From the NCBI GenBank assembly GCA_963971425.1, contig OZ020517.1:26430668-26494667 (forward strand): a stretch of 64,000 bases of DNA, written 5' to 3'. Shown piece by piece: positions 35,612-46,377 of this stretch. This stretch comes from Bryoerythrophyllum caledonicum (taxonomy: Eukaryota; Streptophyta; Bryopsida; Pottiales; Pottiaceae). The translations under genes were made by a program, and so were the position numbers. The first letter of the stretch is position 1. The number at the start of each line of letters is the position of its first letter. The notes beneath the pieces are model-generated. The model ran no database searches. It was given only the letters and a program-made list of their open reading frames with translations, and was not told the origin of the DNA.

Positions 35612-38600
35612 CTACTCCATAGAATTTAAGGCTGCTTGCCAACGGTCATCATCGATAGCTTCGGTTTGCATTGCAATATATTGTAGGATGTGAGCCTTTG
35701 CCGATTGAAGAATGCGAATCCTGCTTTCAACCTGGACTCCAAATACATTGCGCTTTCTCCACCCACTGGCCCCTGACATGGTTCTTTCCGGAGAGTCTAC
35801 CCATGAAAAAATGCATGCATCTTTCTCTACCCAACTATGGCTCTCCCTAGATGGCTCCCAGATTGAGTCCATGCAATTTGCATACCGTTGTGCAGAAGAC
35901 CCATGTCCATCAACAACCCCCCTTTGGATGATGGGCCAATACCAACAAACCTTTATCTTAAGTCTCCATCGGTTTTTTCCTTCTTCAATCACTTTCCCCA
36001 CATAGAATGGTACACCGCCTTCTATCTCTGCTCGATCAACACTCAAGGCTACAAACTGTCCACAACGGATATCAGATTGTCGATTAAATGGTGGAAATGG
36101 GTCGTGATTACCTTCATACATTGGTCCTTCTTCGGCGCATTCCTCAACATAGTTGCGCTCTGTTTGTTGTGCCCTACGCACAACTTGATTAGAGGGTCTT
36201 CCTCTACGACGACCAAAGTATCCTCGAGCCTTGGCATTTAGAAGCATGGCCACTACCTGCTCTACGACATGTACCTCGCGATTTTCTTCACTTGCATCAT
36301 CCATTACATCCAAAGATGCACTCTCTGTAGGTCCGATGTTGGAGAACTCTGAAGGCCAAAACGGTGAGGTACGATGCTCATTGCTACGGTGTTTGTGTGG
36401 AAATTGAGCTAAATAGAGTTTCAATCTTTCAGCCTCTACTTTTGCCTCACGATTCTTGTCCTCATGCTGCAACCGTTGCATGCACCTTTGTTTATATATA
36501 ATGAAGTCATCCAACGCCTTCAACTCCCGTTCGTCCGCTGCAAATACTTCCGCAAACGACGGTCGCTCATCCCTACTTGGCAACGACCTCAAAGTTTTCA
36601 TCCCTGCCTTCGGTCCCCATGGATCCTTGCAATAATGCTTGTGTTGTACTCGAACCTCACGAGTCCCTTCTCGATTGTCTATATAGAATCGCATGTGGTG
36701 CGGAAATATTATGTCCACCAATGAATCCTGACCTGTCAATAACTGAGGAGTTATGAACATTTTCCAATCCCATACATTCTCTAGCAGCCGCGCGCTAACA
36801 AATGCCTCCGTAGGAGATATTCCTTGTTCTATAAGACTAATCATTTCCTTCAACGAGTCCACGTCCGACCTCTTCAACGTATTTGATATACAACTGAAAC
36901 GTTGATCAATATCTTTGTGTGTATGGCCTACTATAAGAAAAGATAGTTCTACCTCCTGAAAAAACCCCAATCCCACCAATGTAGCACATAGAGCAAACAT
37001 ATAAATGTTTTTGTTCTCACGTGTGCAGTTGTCCGCCTGAATTCGCAGTGTTGGTGGCAAAAAGCCCCTCCTCCGCAACACATCTCCAATCACGTACAAC
37101 AATGTACTCACGACTTGGTTGCTATCGTGTTTGTGGTGAGCCCCAAACCACACGTCGCAATATAAACCAATCCCATGTACAAGAGCACCACATAGATGGG
37201 TCTTCACAAATCGGTGTTCAATGTTCTTCACAGACTGACGCATCCTCGGTACCATGGTCGTATTTTGGTCCATGCCATCCACTATGATGCACATATACAA
37301 CTCAGGGCTAATATAACACGACCTCTTGAATATCCAATAATGCCTACGTTGTTCCATCTGCTTGCGCAGATGCAACATAAACAACTCCTTTATTTTTATC
37401 CTTGCATCCGCATTGGTGGTTCCCTCCATGGCACATTTATACTCCCAACAATGATAATATTTTGAGAATCTTGAGAATGGAGGTACCTGAACGTGGGGAT
37501 ACTTGATGCGCCACATCCTCCGGAACGAATTCATAGAAATGGTTTCTCCATTACAAATTCTCTTGACCTCCTCGTTCACGTAATTGAATACATCAAATTT
37601 GGCTGTATTCATAGGAAGGAAAATGAGAGGCACCGCTTCGTTGTCACTCTTACGGCGAATACAACGATGAGGTTGAGGACAACCAGCTTCATCGACAAAT
37701 GATTTTAAGCAAGTATCTGCTGCAGACATTCTAGTGCTGTCTCTGATTGGATCTGAAAGGGTATTGCCGTAAATCGATGTCACTCTTCCATATATTAGAC
37801 AGTCCTTCTTCAATTGCTTAGAGCGCCTCTGTGAATATCCAACCCCAAGAGCGTAGCAAACATTGCAAACTTGTTTCCCATCTAACTTTGTTACAAACTT
37901 GTCTCGACGAGTTCCTTCCGTCCTTGTGTAAAAAGAAACCAGCATCTGTCTCATCCACGTACTTCGTACTGAAAACTCAGTAGCCCATGCATTATATCGC
38001 ATGTCCAATAGATACCTTGCTGGAACGTCCCTCAAACAATTGCGTTTGCATCCTCCTTGTGCCATTGCAATTTGCACGCTTCTAAGGGATACCTTAGATG
38101 GTGCAGCTTCTGTCAATGATGTCTCCCTTGAATCTCTCCTTCTCCTATTTTGCATAGAATAGGGACGACGTGCTGGTCTCAGATAAGAAAATCCATCTAC
38201 ATGGGGCAAATCTTGGATATTTGAGGGAGTAGGCTAGGAAAACGGCGAGTTTTCATCTATGGCGTTAGAAGCTTGACTACTGCGTCGAGACCTCTGGGTG
38301 GATCCAGGTGTGTTGATGAACTCAGGGAAATTAAATTCTGGGGCCATCACTTGTGCAGGCGCTATCTGTGATCCAATGTTTCCATGGACACCTGTAATAT
38401 CAAGTTCTACAGCCACTACACGTAGCAAAGACCGATGCCAACGAATGATCAAGCCCATACACATGCCAAGGCGTTCTCCTACAATCTCTCCGGTCCAATG
38501 CAATGCATCATCTACCCTAGTGATACGCATCGCCACCTCGAATGGGAACAACTTCGACCCATTCAATTCCATGCCACTTTTGAATGCATGCTCCCTAGTT

Positions 38601-38803
38601 GCTAAGCCCACCACATCTCCTCTCTCAGAAAGTAATTCTACGGCTGTATCTATTTCAGATGTCATGATCCCAACAGATCTCTATTGAATTTGCCTTGCAC
38701 GTGCTGCTCGTCCTAAACGAGCCCCCACTGAGCTATTGGAATGCATATTATCCATTTGGATGTGTGGCCGTATCGAAGGAGTCTGAATCGTGCGGCTCTC
38801 CAT
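35612..38803 (-). CDS. DUF7869-type protein, candidate transposase, with two in-frame TAG codons
   Basis: One continuous 1,063-codon frame from ATG at 38803 to TAG at 35612, interrupted only by TAG at 38683-38681 (codon 41) and 38236-38234 (codon 190). After the second TAG, 873 codons are open. Residues about 250-313 carry paired Cys motifs (GCKRNC, VCNVCYALG) suggestive of metal binding. The core holds IIVDGMDQN (about 509-513), LRIQADNCTRENKN (about 589-592) and VGHTHKDIDQRF (about 627-633). These are hallmarks of DUF7869, a family of unknown function. The spaced acidic motifs resemble an RNase-H-like transposase core (inference). The C-terminal FVALSVDR...FYVGKV...IKVCWYWP stretch is BAH-like in feel only. 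The N-terminal 190 codons are low in complexity. Final product and activity are unproven. Confidence 0.8.
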
Positions 38804-39109
38804 TATCACTATTAAAAACATAGGAACATTATGGCTGCACATTAGTCAAAATACATGTACTAATTCTAAACCTTCAAAGCACCATTCATCTAATAAAAGA
38901 AATGTTTCTAAACACATATTTACTGTTCAAAATATGATGATGATATTGGACCTTTTGATAAAACTGCTTTGAAATGAAAAAAATAAGAATTTGTAGAGCA
39001 TGAATTCCTTGCACGGAGTCTTTAACCCTGAAGGTACAATGACAGTCTTACACAAAAAAACACTTCAAAATTGTTGGATTCTAATGCAATAAACAAAAAT
39101 GGAGACGAA

Positions 39110-39670
39110 AAATTTAATTTCTAGTTTTGACCATAGGATCTCACTTAAGGTTTATTTAAGTAATATATAAAAAAAATTTCATAAACTTTGACCGCACAGA
39201 TTGAAAGATAATAGTATTTGAGTCAAGCATATGGTTCATTTTCTTCGCTGCGTGGAGTGGATCAGTAGACTTTGACTTCACTTGGTGTCAAATTTTTGCA
39301 CTACAGAAGGTCTAAATCCATAACCATCTTGTTAAGCATGATGTTAGTTCCTTGTACACCAATTTTTAGAGGTAGAGAACGGGTGTAGCATATTCAAAAC
39401 AATTGTGCAAGGAGTGGAAGTTCGGAATTTGTTAATTCACTCTGTAGATTTTTGTGAACTTAATATGTTTTAGATTAGTACTCCAAAAGGTCAATAAGAA
39501 GGTTTACACCACATATTGTTCTGGAAAAAATAAAAACTAAAAAATAAAAAGATATCTAGGTTTTATTTGAAAAACAAGACGTTTTGTGGATACCTTGCCC
39601 AACACTGGCTGACAATGTGTGAAAATGTTTGTGTTGGTATGTTGTTTTTCACTAAAGACAAGAACCTATT
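39110..39670 (+). repeat. Dispersed repeat, copy 1 in the element spacer
   Basis: Shares with 41930-42480 the phrases AGGATCTCA, TTTGACCGCACAGATTGAAA, CAGACTTTGACTTCA, TTTTTAGAGGTAGA, GGTCAATAAGAAG and GACAATGTGTGAAAAT, all in the same order. More diverged relatives lie at about 19330-19650 and 26740-26900, so this is a genome-wide repeat and not specific to the element. Confidence 0.75.
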
Positions 39671-41054
39671 TTGACAACATCAAAGGAAATAATATTACTT
39701 GCAAGTACTGAAAATCTCACATTTAACAGAGTGTCTAAGCAAAAGTTTTTGGACGTGCCGGACTTGCCCGCTCTCCCCATTTGAAATTCAAAACCCTTAA
39801 ACTTTTTTATCAAATGTCCAATTAAGGTAAAAATTGTTTTCCCACTGAAGTCTTGGTAATGCCTTTCTATAGTAAAATTTTCAAAGAAGGAATGTTGGAA
39901 ACTGACACCATAGGAACGTGCCTAAATTTTGAAAAATCTTATTTTTGACACATGATCCTTTAGGGGCTAAATATGCTACACCTCTTTTGTATCCCTAAAC
40001 ATTGGTGTAAAATGGAACTTATATCAGTTTTGATATGATGATAATGAATCTAGATCAGGTGTGATGCAATCTTTTGAATCCAAGTGAACTGAAAACGAAG
40101 GGAATCCACTAAACCTAGGGAAGAAAATGAACCATGTTGTCTACGAGCTATTACTGAAACCATTGGAACTTGTCACAATCCCTAATAAAAGAAAGGTTTG
40201 TACATCCACATAAAGGTTATTCTACAAACAACATAGTATAGAAGATCAATCAACAATCAATCTTAAACTTGTATAAAAATAAACGTTTACCTCAAGATAC
40301 GTAGCAGGTATTAGTGGTACACGCACTGATGCTTGATGGCGTTAAACATTGAATCACCATTCTGTCGTTGTTATTGGACATGTTTTTTAACCCTTCCCAC
40401 TTTACCTGCGACACATGCATAAAATTTATATGGTAAACTATGTGATAAAAACTCCTATGTATCTTCGTATTACATATAGCCCAAAATTTTAATATATTAT
40501 GTAAAAAGTTTAAACATAAGGAAATACAAAGCAAAAGGTCCAAATTTAGAAAGTCAAATTTTGACTAGTACACTTCAGGCACAAGTTTCCAGCATGGATA
40601 TAAGGTTTCTGTGAAAATCTGGAGGTCATTTCTCTTCCCAGTACCTAAGGTAAGCTCTCTTGCAATCGAAAGCTCAAGGCCATGTGCGTTTTTACTTCAT
40701 TCACTGATTTCTGTCAACTTTGTGTGGACTGTGTAGATTGAAGGAAATTTGCACATCGAGGAGACTTCTGCAAATTTGGTAAGCTTCTAACCTTGTTTCA
40801 ATTCTGAATCCGAAGGAACTCCAGGGTTAGGTTCATGATGATAATAGGTCGGTCAGATTTACAATAGTGTAAGGTCAGCAGTACCAATATTTGAGCATAC
40901 AAACGAGGACACCTTCAGTATGTTCAAAAAATACAAATACAACAGTGAGTCAACTAGTAACATCAAATAGTGACACCAAAACCCACTGAAAACTTCAGTA
41001 ATGTGAGTAGCCCGTAGTGTGGCACTAAATCTATGGAATGGCACATCAGCACAC

Positions 41055-41200
41055 TACTTCAAACCCTAGCTGCCGCAGCCAAACCCTAACCGCCGCAACC
41101 AAACCCTAGCCGCCGGAATCAAACCCTAGCCGCCACAACTAAACCCTAGCCGCCGCAACTAGAAACCCAAACCCTAAAATCAAACCCTAGTCCCCTCGTT
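41055..41200 (+). repeat. 20-bp minisatellite of AAACCCTAGCCGCCGCAAC units
   Basis: Five to six copies of a unit close to AAACCCTAGCCGCCGCAACC, ending in further AAACCCTA motifs. The AAACCCTA core is the plant telo-box. Such arrays are often found in leaders and promoters, but a role here is only a guess. Confidence 0.85.
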
Positions 41201-41514
41201 CCCCATGGCGTTCGCGTGACGCCTCATGGGGTGTGCGCGCGCACACCCCCAACTCCTGGTGCTCCTCCATCCATCCAAAAACTTCCTGGCTCAAACCTCA
41301 TGCAAGGACCTTCGTGATTCCGTCGCGTGCCACCTCTTGACGAAAGTGAGAAAGAGCTTCGTGGGTTCCTGTACACCATTACAATCAACGCTAAAAGTTT
41401 CTGCGCCAGGAGTTTCTGTGAGCCATTCCCAAAACCATCATGATGAGTAGCATCACACTACCTGCGCGGCAGCCCGGCGCAGCAACCCGCACGGCAGCCC
41501 GCACGGCAGCCCTG

Positions 41515-41714
41515 NNNNNNNNNNNNNNNNNNNNNNNNNNNNNNNNNNNNNNNNNNNNNNNNNNNNNNNNNNNNNNNNNNNNNNNNNNNNNNNNNNNNNN
41601 NNNNNNNNNNNNNNNNNNNNNNNNNNNNNNNNNNNNNNNNNNNNNNNNNNNNNNNNNNNNNNNNNNNNNNNNNNNNNNNNNNNNNNNNNNNNNNNNNNNN
41701 NNNNNNNNNNNNNN
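41515..41714. other. Assembly gap of 200 N
   Basis: The left edge is a GC-rich 12-bp repeat (GCACGGCAGCCC), so a collapsed minisatellite is the likely cause. The gap is inside the spacer of the 12.5-kb element, so the element's true length may differ. Confidence 1.
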
Positions 41715-41929
41715 CCTCTAAACAAAACCCTAAATTTCAAACCCTAATTGATACCCTGATCCAATATATGTTGATAACCGGATGTTTGTACTCATGAATT
41801 CATACCCTGGTTGTGATACCCTCTCTATTGATACCCAAAGTACCATAGTCCATAAATGGTGTAGTGAATATCTCAACCAAAACTCCTTAAAAATGCTTGT
41901 TTTAGTGCAATTATCTTGGATGAAAAAAT

Positions 41930-42960
41930 GAAGTTTTTTTAATAGTTTAAACCGCAGGATCTCAATAAATACCTATTAAGTAATATACTCACAAAATTTC
42001 ATAAAGTTTGACCGCACGGATTGAAAGATTATAATGTTTGAAGTTGAGAAAAGGCTCATTTTCATCCCTGTGTTTTATGGACCAGCAGACTTTGACTTCA
42101 ATTGGTGTCCAATTTTTGCATTTTAAAGGGTCTCAATTAATTACCATAATGTTAATCATGATGTTAGTTTGCTATGTACCAATTTTTAGAGGTAGACAAG
42201 GAGTGGAGCATATTCAAAAAAATTGTGCAATGAGTGGAGGTTCAAAAATTCTCAAGTCACGTTATATTTTTTGGGGAACTCGATATTGTTTTAAATGAGA
42301 ATCCAAATGGTCAATAAGAAGTTTTACATCACATAATGCTGTAGGAAAAATCAAAAGTGAATAATACGAAGATCTCAAAGTTTTATGTGGGAAGGTAGTG
42401 GTTTTTTTGGTACGTTGGCCAAAAATGTGTGACAATGTGTGAAAATAATTGACTTGGATTGATATGCTATTTCACCAAAGAACTAACAACATGCTTCACG
42501 TGATGCTATTGGATTTAGATCTTGTATAGTGCAAAAGTTTTTAGAGGTAGAAAAGGAGTGTAGCATATTCTAAAAAATTGTACAATGAGTGGAGGTTCAA
42601 AAATTCTTAATTCACGTTATTTATTTATTTTTTAACTTCATTTTGTTTGAAATGAGAATCTAAATGGTCAATTAGAAGGTTTACATGACATAATGCCGTA
42701 GGAAAAATCAAAAGTGAATCATACGAAGATCTCGAAGATTTATGTAGAAAGGTAGAAGTGTTTTTGGTACTTTGGCCGAAAATGTGTGACAATGTGTGAA
42801 AATAATTGATTTGGATTAATATGCTATTTCACCAAAGAACTAACAACATGCTTAACACAATGGTATTGGATTTAGATCTTCCGTAGTGCAAAAGTTTTTA
42901 AACGTAGACAACGGGTGTTGCATGTTCAAAAAAATTGTGCAATGAGTGGTGGTTCAAAAA
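41930..42960 (+). repeat. Dispersed repeat, copy 2, with a 355-bp tandem portion
   Basis: The first roughly 550 bp match 39110-39670. The part containing 'GAGGTAGA..AGGAGTG.AGCATATTC' is then repeated at about 42189, 42544 and 42901, giving periods of 355 and 357 bp. The last partial unit ends about 65 bp before the ATG of the plus-strand gene. Confidence 0.8.
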
Positions 42961-43026
42961 TTCTTATTCCATACTAATAGTGACTATCGTTTTGTAATGA
43001 TATACAGGTTTTTTGAGTGTTGCGTT

Positions 43027-44553
43027 ATGGCACCACCAAATATTGATAGAATCTGGGAGAGCCACGGCTGGTGGATCGCGGAAGTGGATGAGTCGAACGC
43101 CTTCTTGTGGGTGACGGATTATCCCTTTGAGTTGGGAAAGCGTACATCGGCGTTGGGGAAGAGTTTTGGCAAAATCCAAGCAATCACTCTTCGACGTGAT
43201 GATATGGTATACATTACTTGCGCAGTGGGTCCAGGTCAATCGGAGGTGAAGACTTCTCTTTCGAAGAAGTTGCTTCTTGCACCTGTCCCTTTGAATCTTC
43301 TTCAAAATCCAGGTCAGGTGAAATTCCTCAAATCATTGCAGACGTTTTGGTTGAACATCTCTCTTGCGGTACGTACTGCTAGACACAACAACGTCTTAGC
43401 CTGTTTAGCGTTATCACCGGAGATGGTGCTGAAGGCTAAGAAGATTATGGAGGAACATATTAGATATGAGGCATTTCAGGAGAGGGACCCATCACGTGCG
43501 ACAACTGAAGTCCCACCAGCGGAACCAGAAGAAACAGAAATTTATCGAATTCTTGCTGAGCCGTTGCAACTGGATTGGCGACCACTGGAGGGGGGGAGAG
43601 GAAGTGGAGGCCAACATCCCGCGACAACTTCTGAGGTACAGACATTACCGAATCCTCCATTAACGAGTAGACGTCCTACGAAGAGGCCACGACGTGTTGA
43701 CAGTGATGTAGCTTCTGGTTCAAGAGAAGGCCCATCAAGTTTGGATCCAAGTGGGAGGAGGTTGATTGGGAGAAGTGCAAGATCATGTGCCAGGATTCCT
43801 AGGTCGGGGCTCAGGACGTCTGATGGTCATCGTAGGGCCCCTACATCTACACCGGGAGATTTAGCTGATTTGTCAGCCATGGCGCCGGAGGAAGAAGATT
43901 TTCACAACCTTCCAGACAGTATACCAGAGGATTTTGAAGACGATGCGGAGATACCACATGATCTTCCAACTCCAATGAATTTAAAAGCACCAGTGCCTAC
44001 AACAGAGGAGATTGCGAAAGGATCAGTGTGGAAGAATTTTGTGTTTAAGGCACACATCGACCGCATTGTCTCTGTGGAGAATCCAAAAACCAACCACCGG
44101 ATTTTATCACAGAAGAGGGTCAGAGAAGTATTTAACCGCTTAAGAGACCCAGAATCTGCGAGTCGGGTGAGTAGATTGGTACTTCGACCGATCAAATACA
44201 TCGTGCATACTACCACCGATGATGGTGTCGTTGAGAAGGAAGAGCTGCCATTTCCGTTGGTAGGAACCGCACGAGAATTTGAGCGCATGTTCATTGCACA
44301 CGGGAGTGCTTCTGCACAGGGTGCTATGGGATCCCAATATTCTTGGCTTCAAGATCATATCATTTGCGAACCGGTGGATGGGCAACACATAGTAGCAGCT
44401 TGTAAGTTTGCACAACAGCAGTGGAGAGATGGTACTATGCCTTTAAACGAGTATCTGGACACGTTTGAGCGGCGAGAGTCCTCTTTTGTGGTGTATGATG
44501 ATTGTCACTTTTACATTGAGAAGTCTGCACGGATCAATGTGGCGGAGTTCTAG
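43027..44553 (+). CDS. Large unrecognised element protein, N-terminal part, ends at in-frame TAG
   Basis: 508 aa from the ATG of MAPPNIDRIWESHGWW. The frame is open for a further 27 codons upstream, but that part matches the non-coding repeat, so I prefer this start. Residues 1-150 look folded (GWWIAEVDESN, LWVTDYPFELGK, MVYITCAVGPGQSE). About 180-330 is a disordered, basic and acidic stretch with RRPTKRPRRVDSD, a likely nuclear localisation signal. Residues 350-508 are again ordered (VWKNFVFKAHIDRIV, RLVLRPIKYIVHT, YSWLQDHIICEPVDG). After TAG at 44551 the same frame continues into the next ORF with only six codons before its ATG, so the two are probably one interrupted gene. I recognise no family. 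Confidence 0.7.
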   Translation: MAPPNIDRIWESHGWWIAEVDESNAFLWVTDYPFELGKRTSALGKSFGKIQAITLRRDDMVYITCAVGPGQSEVKTSLSKKLLLAPVPLNLLQNPGQVKFLKSLQTFWLNISLAVRTARHNNVLACLALSPEMVLKAKKIMEEHIRYEAFQERDPSRATTEVPPAEPEETEIYRILAEPLQLDWRPLEGGRGSGGQHPATTSEVQTLPNPPLTSRRPTKRPRRVDSDVASGSREGPSSLDPSGRRLIGRSARSCARIPRSGLRTSDGHRRAPTSTPGDLADLSAMAPEEEDFHNLPDSIPEDFEDDAEIPHDLPTPMNLKAPVPTTEEIAKGSVWKNFVFKAHIDRIVSVENPKTNHRILSQKRVREVFNRLRDPESASRVSRLVLRPIKYIVHTTTDDGVVEKEELPFPLVGTAREFERMFIAHGSASAQGAMGSQYSWLQDHIICEPVDGQHIVAACKFAQQQWRDGTMPLNEYLDTFERRESSFVVYDDCHFYIEKSARINVAEF

Positions 44554-44571
44554 AGACATTCATATTCTACC

Positions 44572-46377
44572 ATGGAGGAGGATTTGAGGAAGATCCGTCA
44601 GATTTGGGATCTATACGGGAGGCCTAATAGTACACTATGTGCGGACGATGCACGTAGGGCTGTTGCTTTGGTGAATGCGGCAAGTGCAATGCATAAGTTG
44701 CCCAAGGGGGATGGAGTTGTCACAGTGAAGAGGTTGGCCAAAAACATGGAGGATCTGACCAATCATGCATGGAATCCGAGCAATGACTGCTTCGAAGCTA
44801 TCATTCAAGTATGCAAGGACTACGAAGATGACATTCTTTTTTACAGTAAAGAGGAAGAGGACAAGTGGAAGGACATGGCGAGGAAGAAAGAGCTGGATCC
44901 AAATGTGGACGTACGACCAACAAGAAAGGAGATGACCCAGAATTGGTTGAGGCCGTTAGGTAGGGTTCCAAATCCATATTATCTTCGGTTGGCAAAGTCT
45001 GCTGCAGCGAAGCCGGTGACGGAGGATGGAGTAAGACCTCGTCAAGCATACTACTTCGACGGTGTAAAAGACAAGAATCCACATCCTCGTACGATTGCCG
45101 GTGTTTGTGACCGATATCAGAGACGAGAAGCTGTGATCAATTCCATCCGTTGGTTGATGGTGGAGAACAAGGAAAGTACACCTGAATCCATGGAGGAGTT
45201 CTTTCGTATCAGTGTAGGGAGGTATTTTCCGAGGAGTAACGCACAACTTGGTACCTTTGGGAAGCTTTTGAATGCTGCCACGAAAAAAACTTGGACTGCT
45301 CATGTGCGGGGGAAGGTGTCTAAGCTGGAAGACATAGGCTACCTCATCCCCCCTTCCATCAGGTTTCACTATGGTGACATTGCAGCAGGAGGCCGTGGAT
45401 ACATTGGATTGTCCGTGGATGTGGGAGGACAGGCTACTGCTAATTGGGAATGGCAGATGGAAGTCAAGAGGCCAGGCCAGAGCGACACAGAGAATTTTCT
45501 TCCGATTTGGTGTAGAAGAGGGTTATTCCGCACCGACTACATAGAGTTGGGGAAACCATGTTTGTGGGTGATTGATTGTCGACGTGGCGGTGGGAGGCAT
45601 GGAGATGGTCATTGGGGAGACGCCCAGTTATCCGCAGCTTTTGCACAGCTGTCCTTATGGATGGCAAATATTGAACGATGGAACATCATCTTCTTGTTAC
45701 CAGCGGCCGTGTATGCCAACAAAGAGTTTTTCACGAAGGTGAAGCTTCTAGAAGGATGTACTATGCGACGTGGATGTTGGGCATTTGATCCGAACTCCGT
45801 TAATCTCTATGCTCTCGGTTTTACAGAGGATGGGCGTCTGGAGCAAGTAGTACAACCGATTGGCGATGTTGTGATTTGTATGCAGCACCTTGTGGGTACA
45901 TCTCCTGGCCCGAACTATGTTTCTGGAGACGTTCCACTTCCTCTTGTTTTCTTGGATCACTGGAGTGAGACACGCCAATCCTCTGAAGTTGATTCACTTG
46001 AGAGATCTCCATCAGAGCTGGCAAGACTAGTGGGCTCATACTTGCCCCGTGGTTGGGGTTTAGTGGCGTGTAACATATCTATGGCCATTCCCACGATCCT
46101 TGAAGGAGATTTTCAGGGATCTGAGGTTTTCATCATTGACGATTGTACAGACAGAGTTTCATTTCTGTACAATGAGTTGTCTGACAATTTCCAAGGACAA
46201 CTGTTGGTCAGGACTGGTGGAACAAGTATTGGTTGCAACATTGTACCTGTGACCGAAGAAGCGATTGGTGGAGTGAGGAATGAAGACGACAATGAGGATG
46301 GAGGTGGTTTACATGAGAGATTGCCACGTTCAGGTAACACTGAAGATTTTTCAGCTCGCAGTGGTTCACTCCGATGA
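44572..46377 (+). CDS. Large unrecognised element protein, central part (601 aa)
   Basis: In frame with the preceding ORF. Distinctive well-ordered blocks include WLRPLGRVPNPYYLRLA (about 124-140), RYFPRSNAQLGTFGKLL, a Gly-rich YGDIAAGGRGYIGLSVDVGG (about 270-290), and a His/Asp-rich CLWVIDCRRGGGRHGDGHWG (about 330-350), which is followed by IIFLLPAAVYANKEFF and RGCWAFDP. The last set recalls a nucleotide or methyl-donor enzyme fold, but there is no diagnostic DPPY/DPPW motif, so I assign no function. The length and lack of repeats argue for a real, selected protein. It ends at TGA after a Ser/Gly-rich tail, while the next frame remains open (see 46280-46990). Confidence 0.75.
   Translation: MEEDLRKIRQIWDLYGRPNSTLCADDARRAVALVNAASAMHKLPKGDGVVTVKRLAKNMEDLTNHAWNPSNDCFEAIIQVCKDYEDDILFYSKEEEDKWKDMARKKELDPNVDVRPTRKEMTQNWLRPLGRVPNPYYLRLAKSAAAKPVTEDGVRPRQAYYFDGVKDKNPHPRTIAGVCDRYQRREAVINSIRWLMVENKESTPESMEEFFRISVGRYFPRSNAQLGTFGKLLNAATKKTWTAHVRGKVSKLEDIGYLIPPSIRFHYGDIAAGGRGYIGLSVDVGGQATANWEWQMEVKRPGQSDTENFLPIWCRRGLFRTDYIELGKPCLWVIDCRRGGGRHGDGHWGDAQLSAAFAQLSLWMANIERWNIIFLLPAAVYANKEFFTKVKLLEGCTMRRGCWAFDPNSVNLYALGFTEDGRLEQVVQPIGDVVICMQHLVGTSPGPNYVSGDVPLPLVFLDHWSETRQSSEVDSLERSPSELARLVGSYLPRGWGLVACNISMAIPTILEGDFQGSEVFIIDDCTDRVSFLYNELSDNFQGQLLVRTGGTSIGCNIVPVTEEAIGGVRNEDDNEDGGGLHERLPRSGNTEDFSARSGSLR

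Larger units (their letters stand above)
38804..43026. other. Non-coding spacer between the divergent genes of the 12.5-kb element
   Basis: Presumably holds both promoters. It contains a repeat pair (39110-39670 and 41930-42480), an AAACCCTAG minisatellite (41055-41200), a GC-rich stretch leading into a 200-base gap (41515-41714), and a tandem 355-bp repeat just before the plus-strand gene. No other gene was supported; the frame at 41226-41450 has no motif. Confidence 0.6.

Noticed and set aside
38234-38665. An independent 143-aa gene upstream of the DUF7869 gene
   Set aside because: It lies in the same frame as the downstream 865-codon and upstream 40-codon parts, separated only by TAG codons, so one interrupted gene is simpler.
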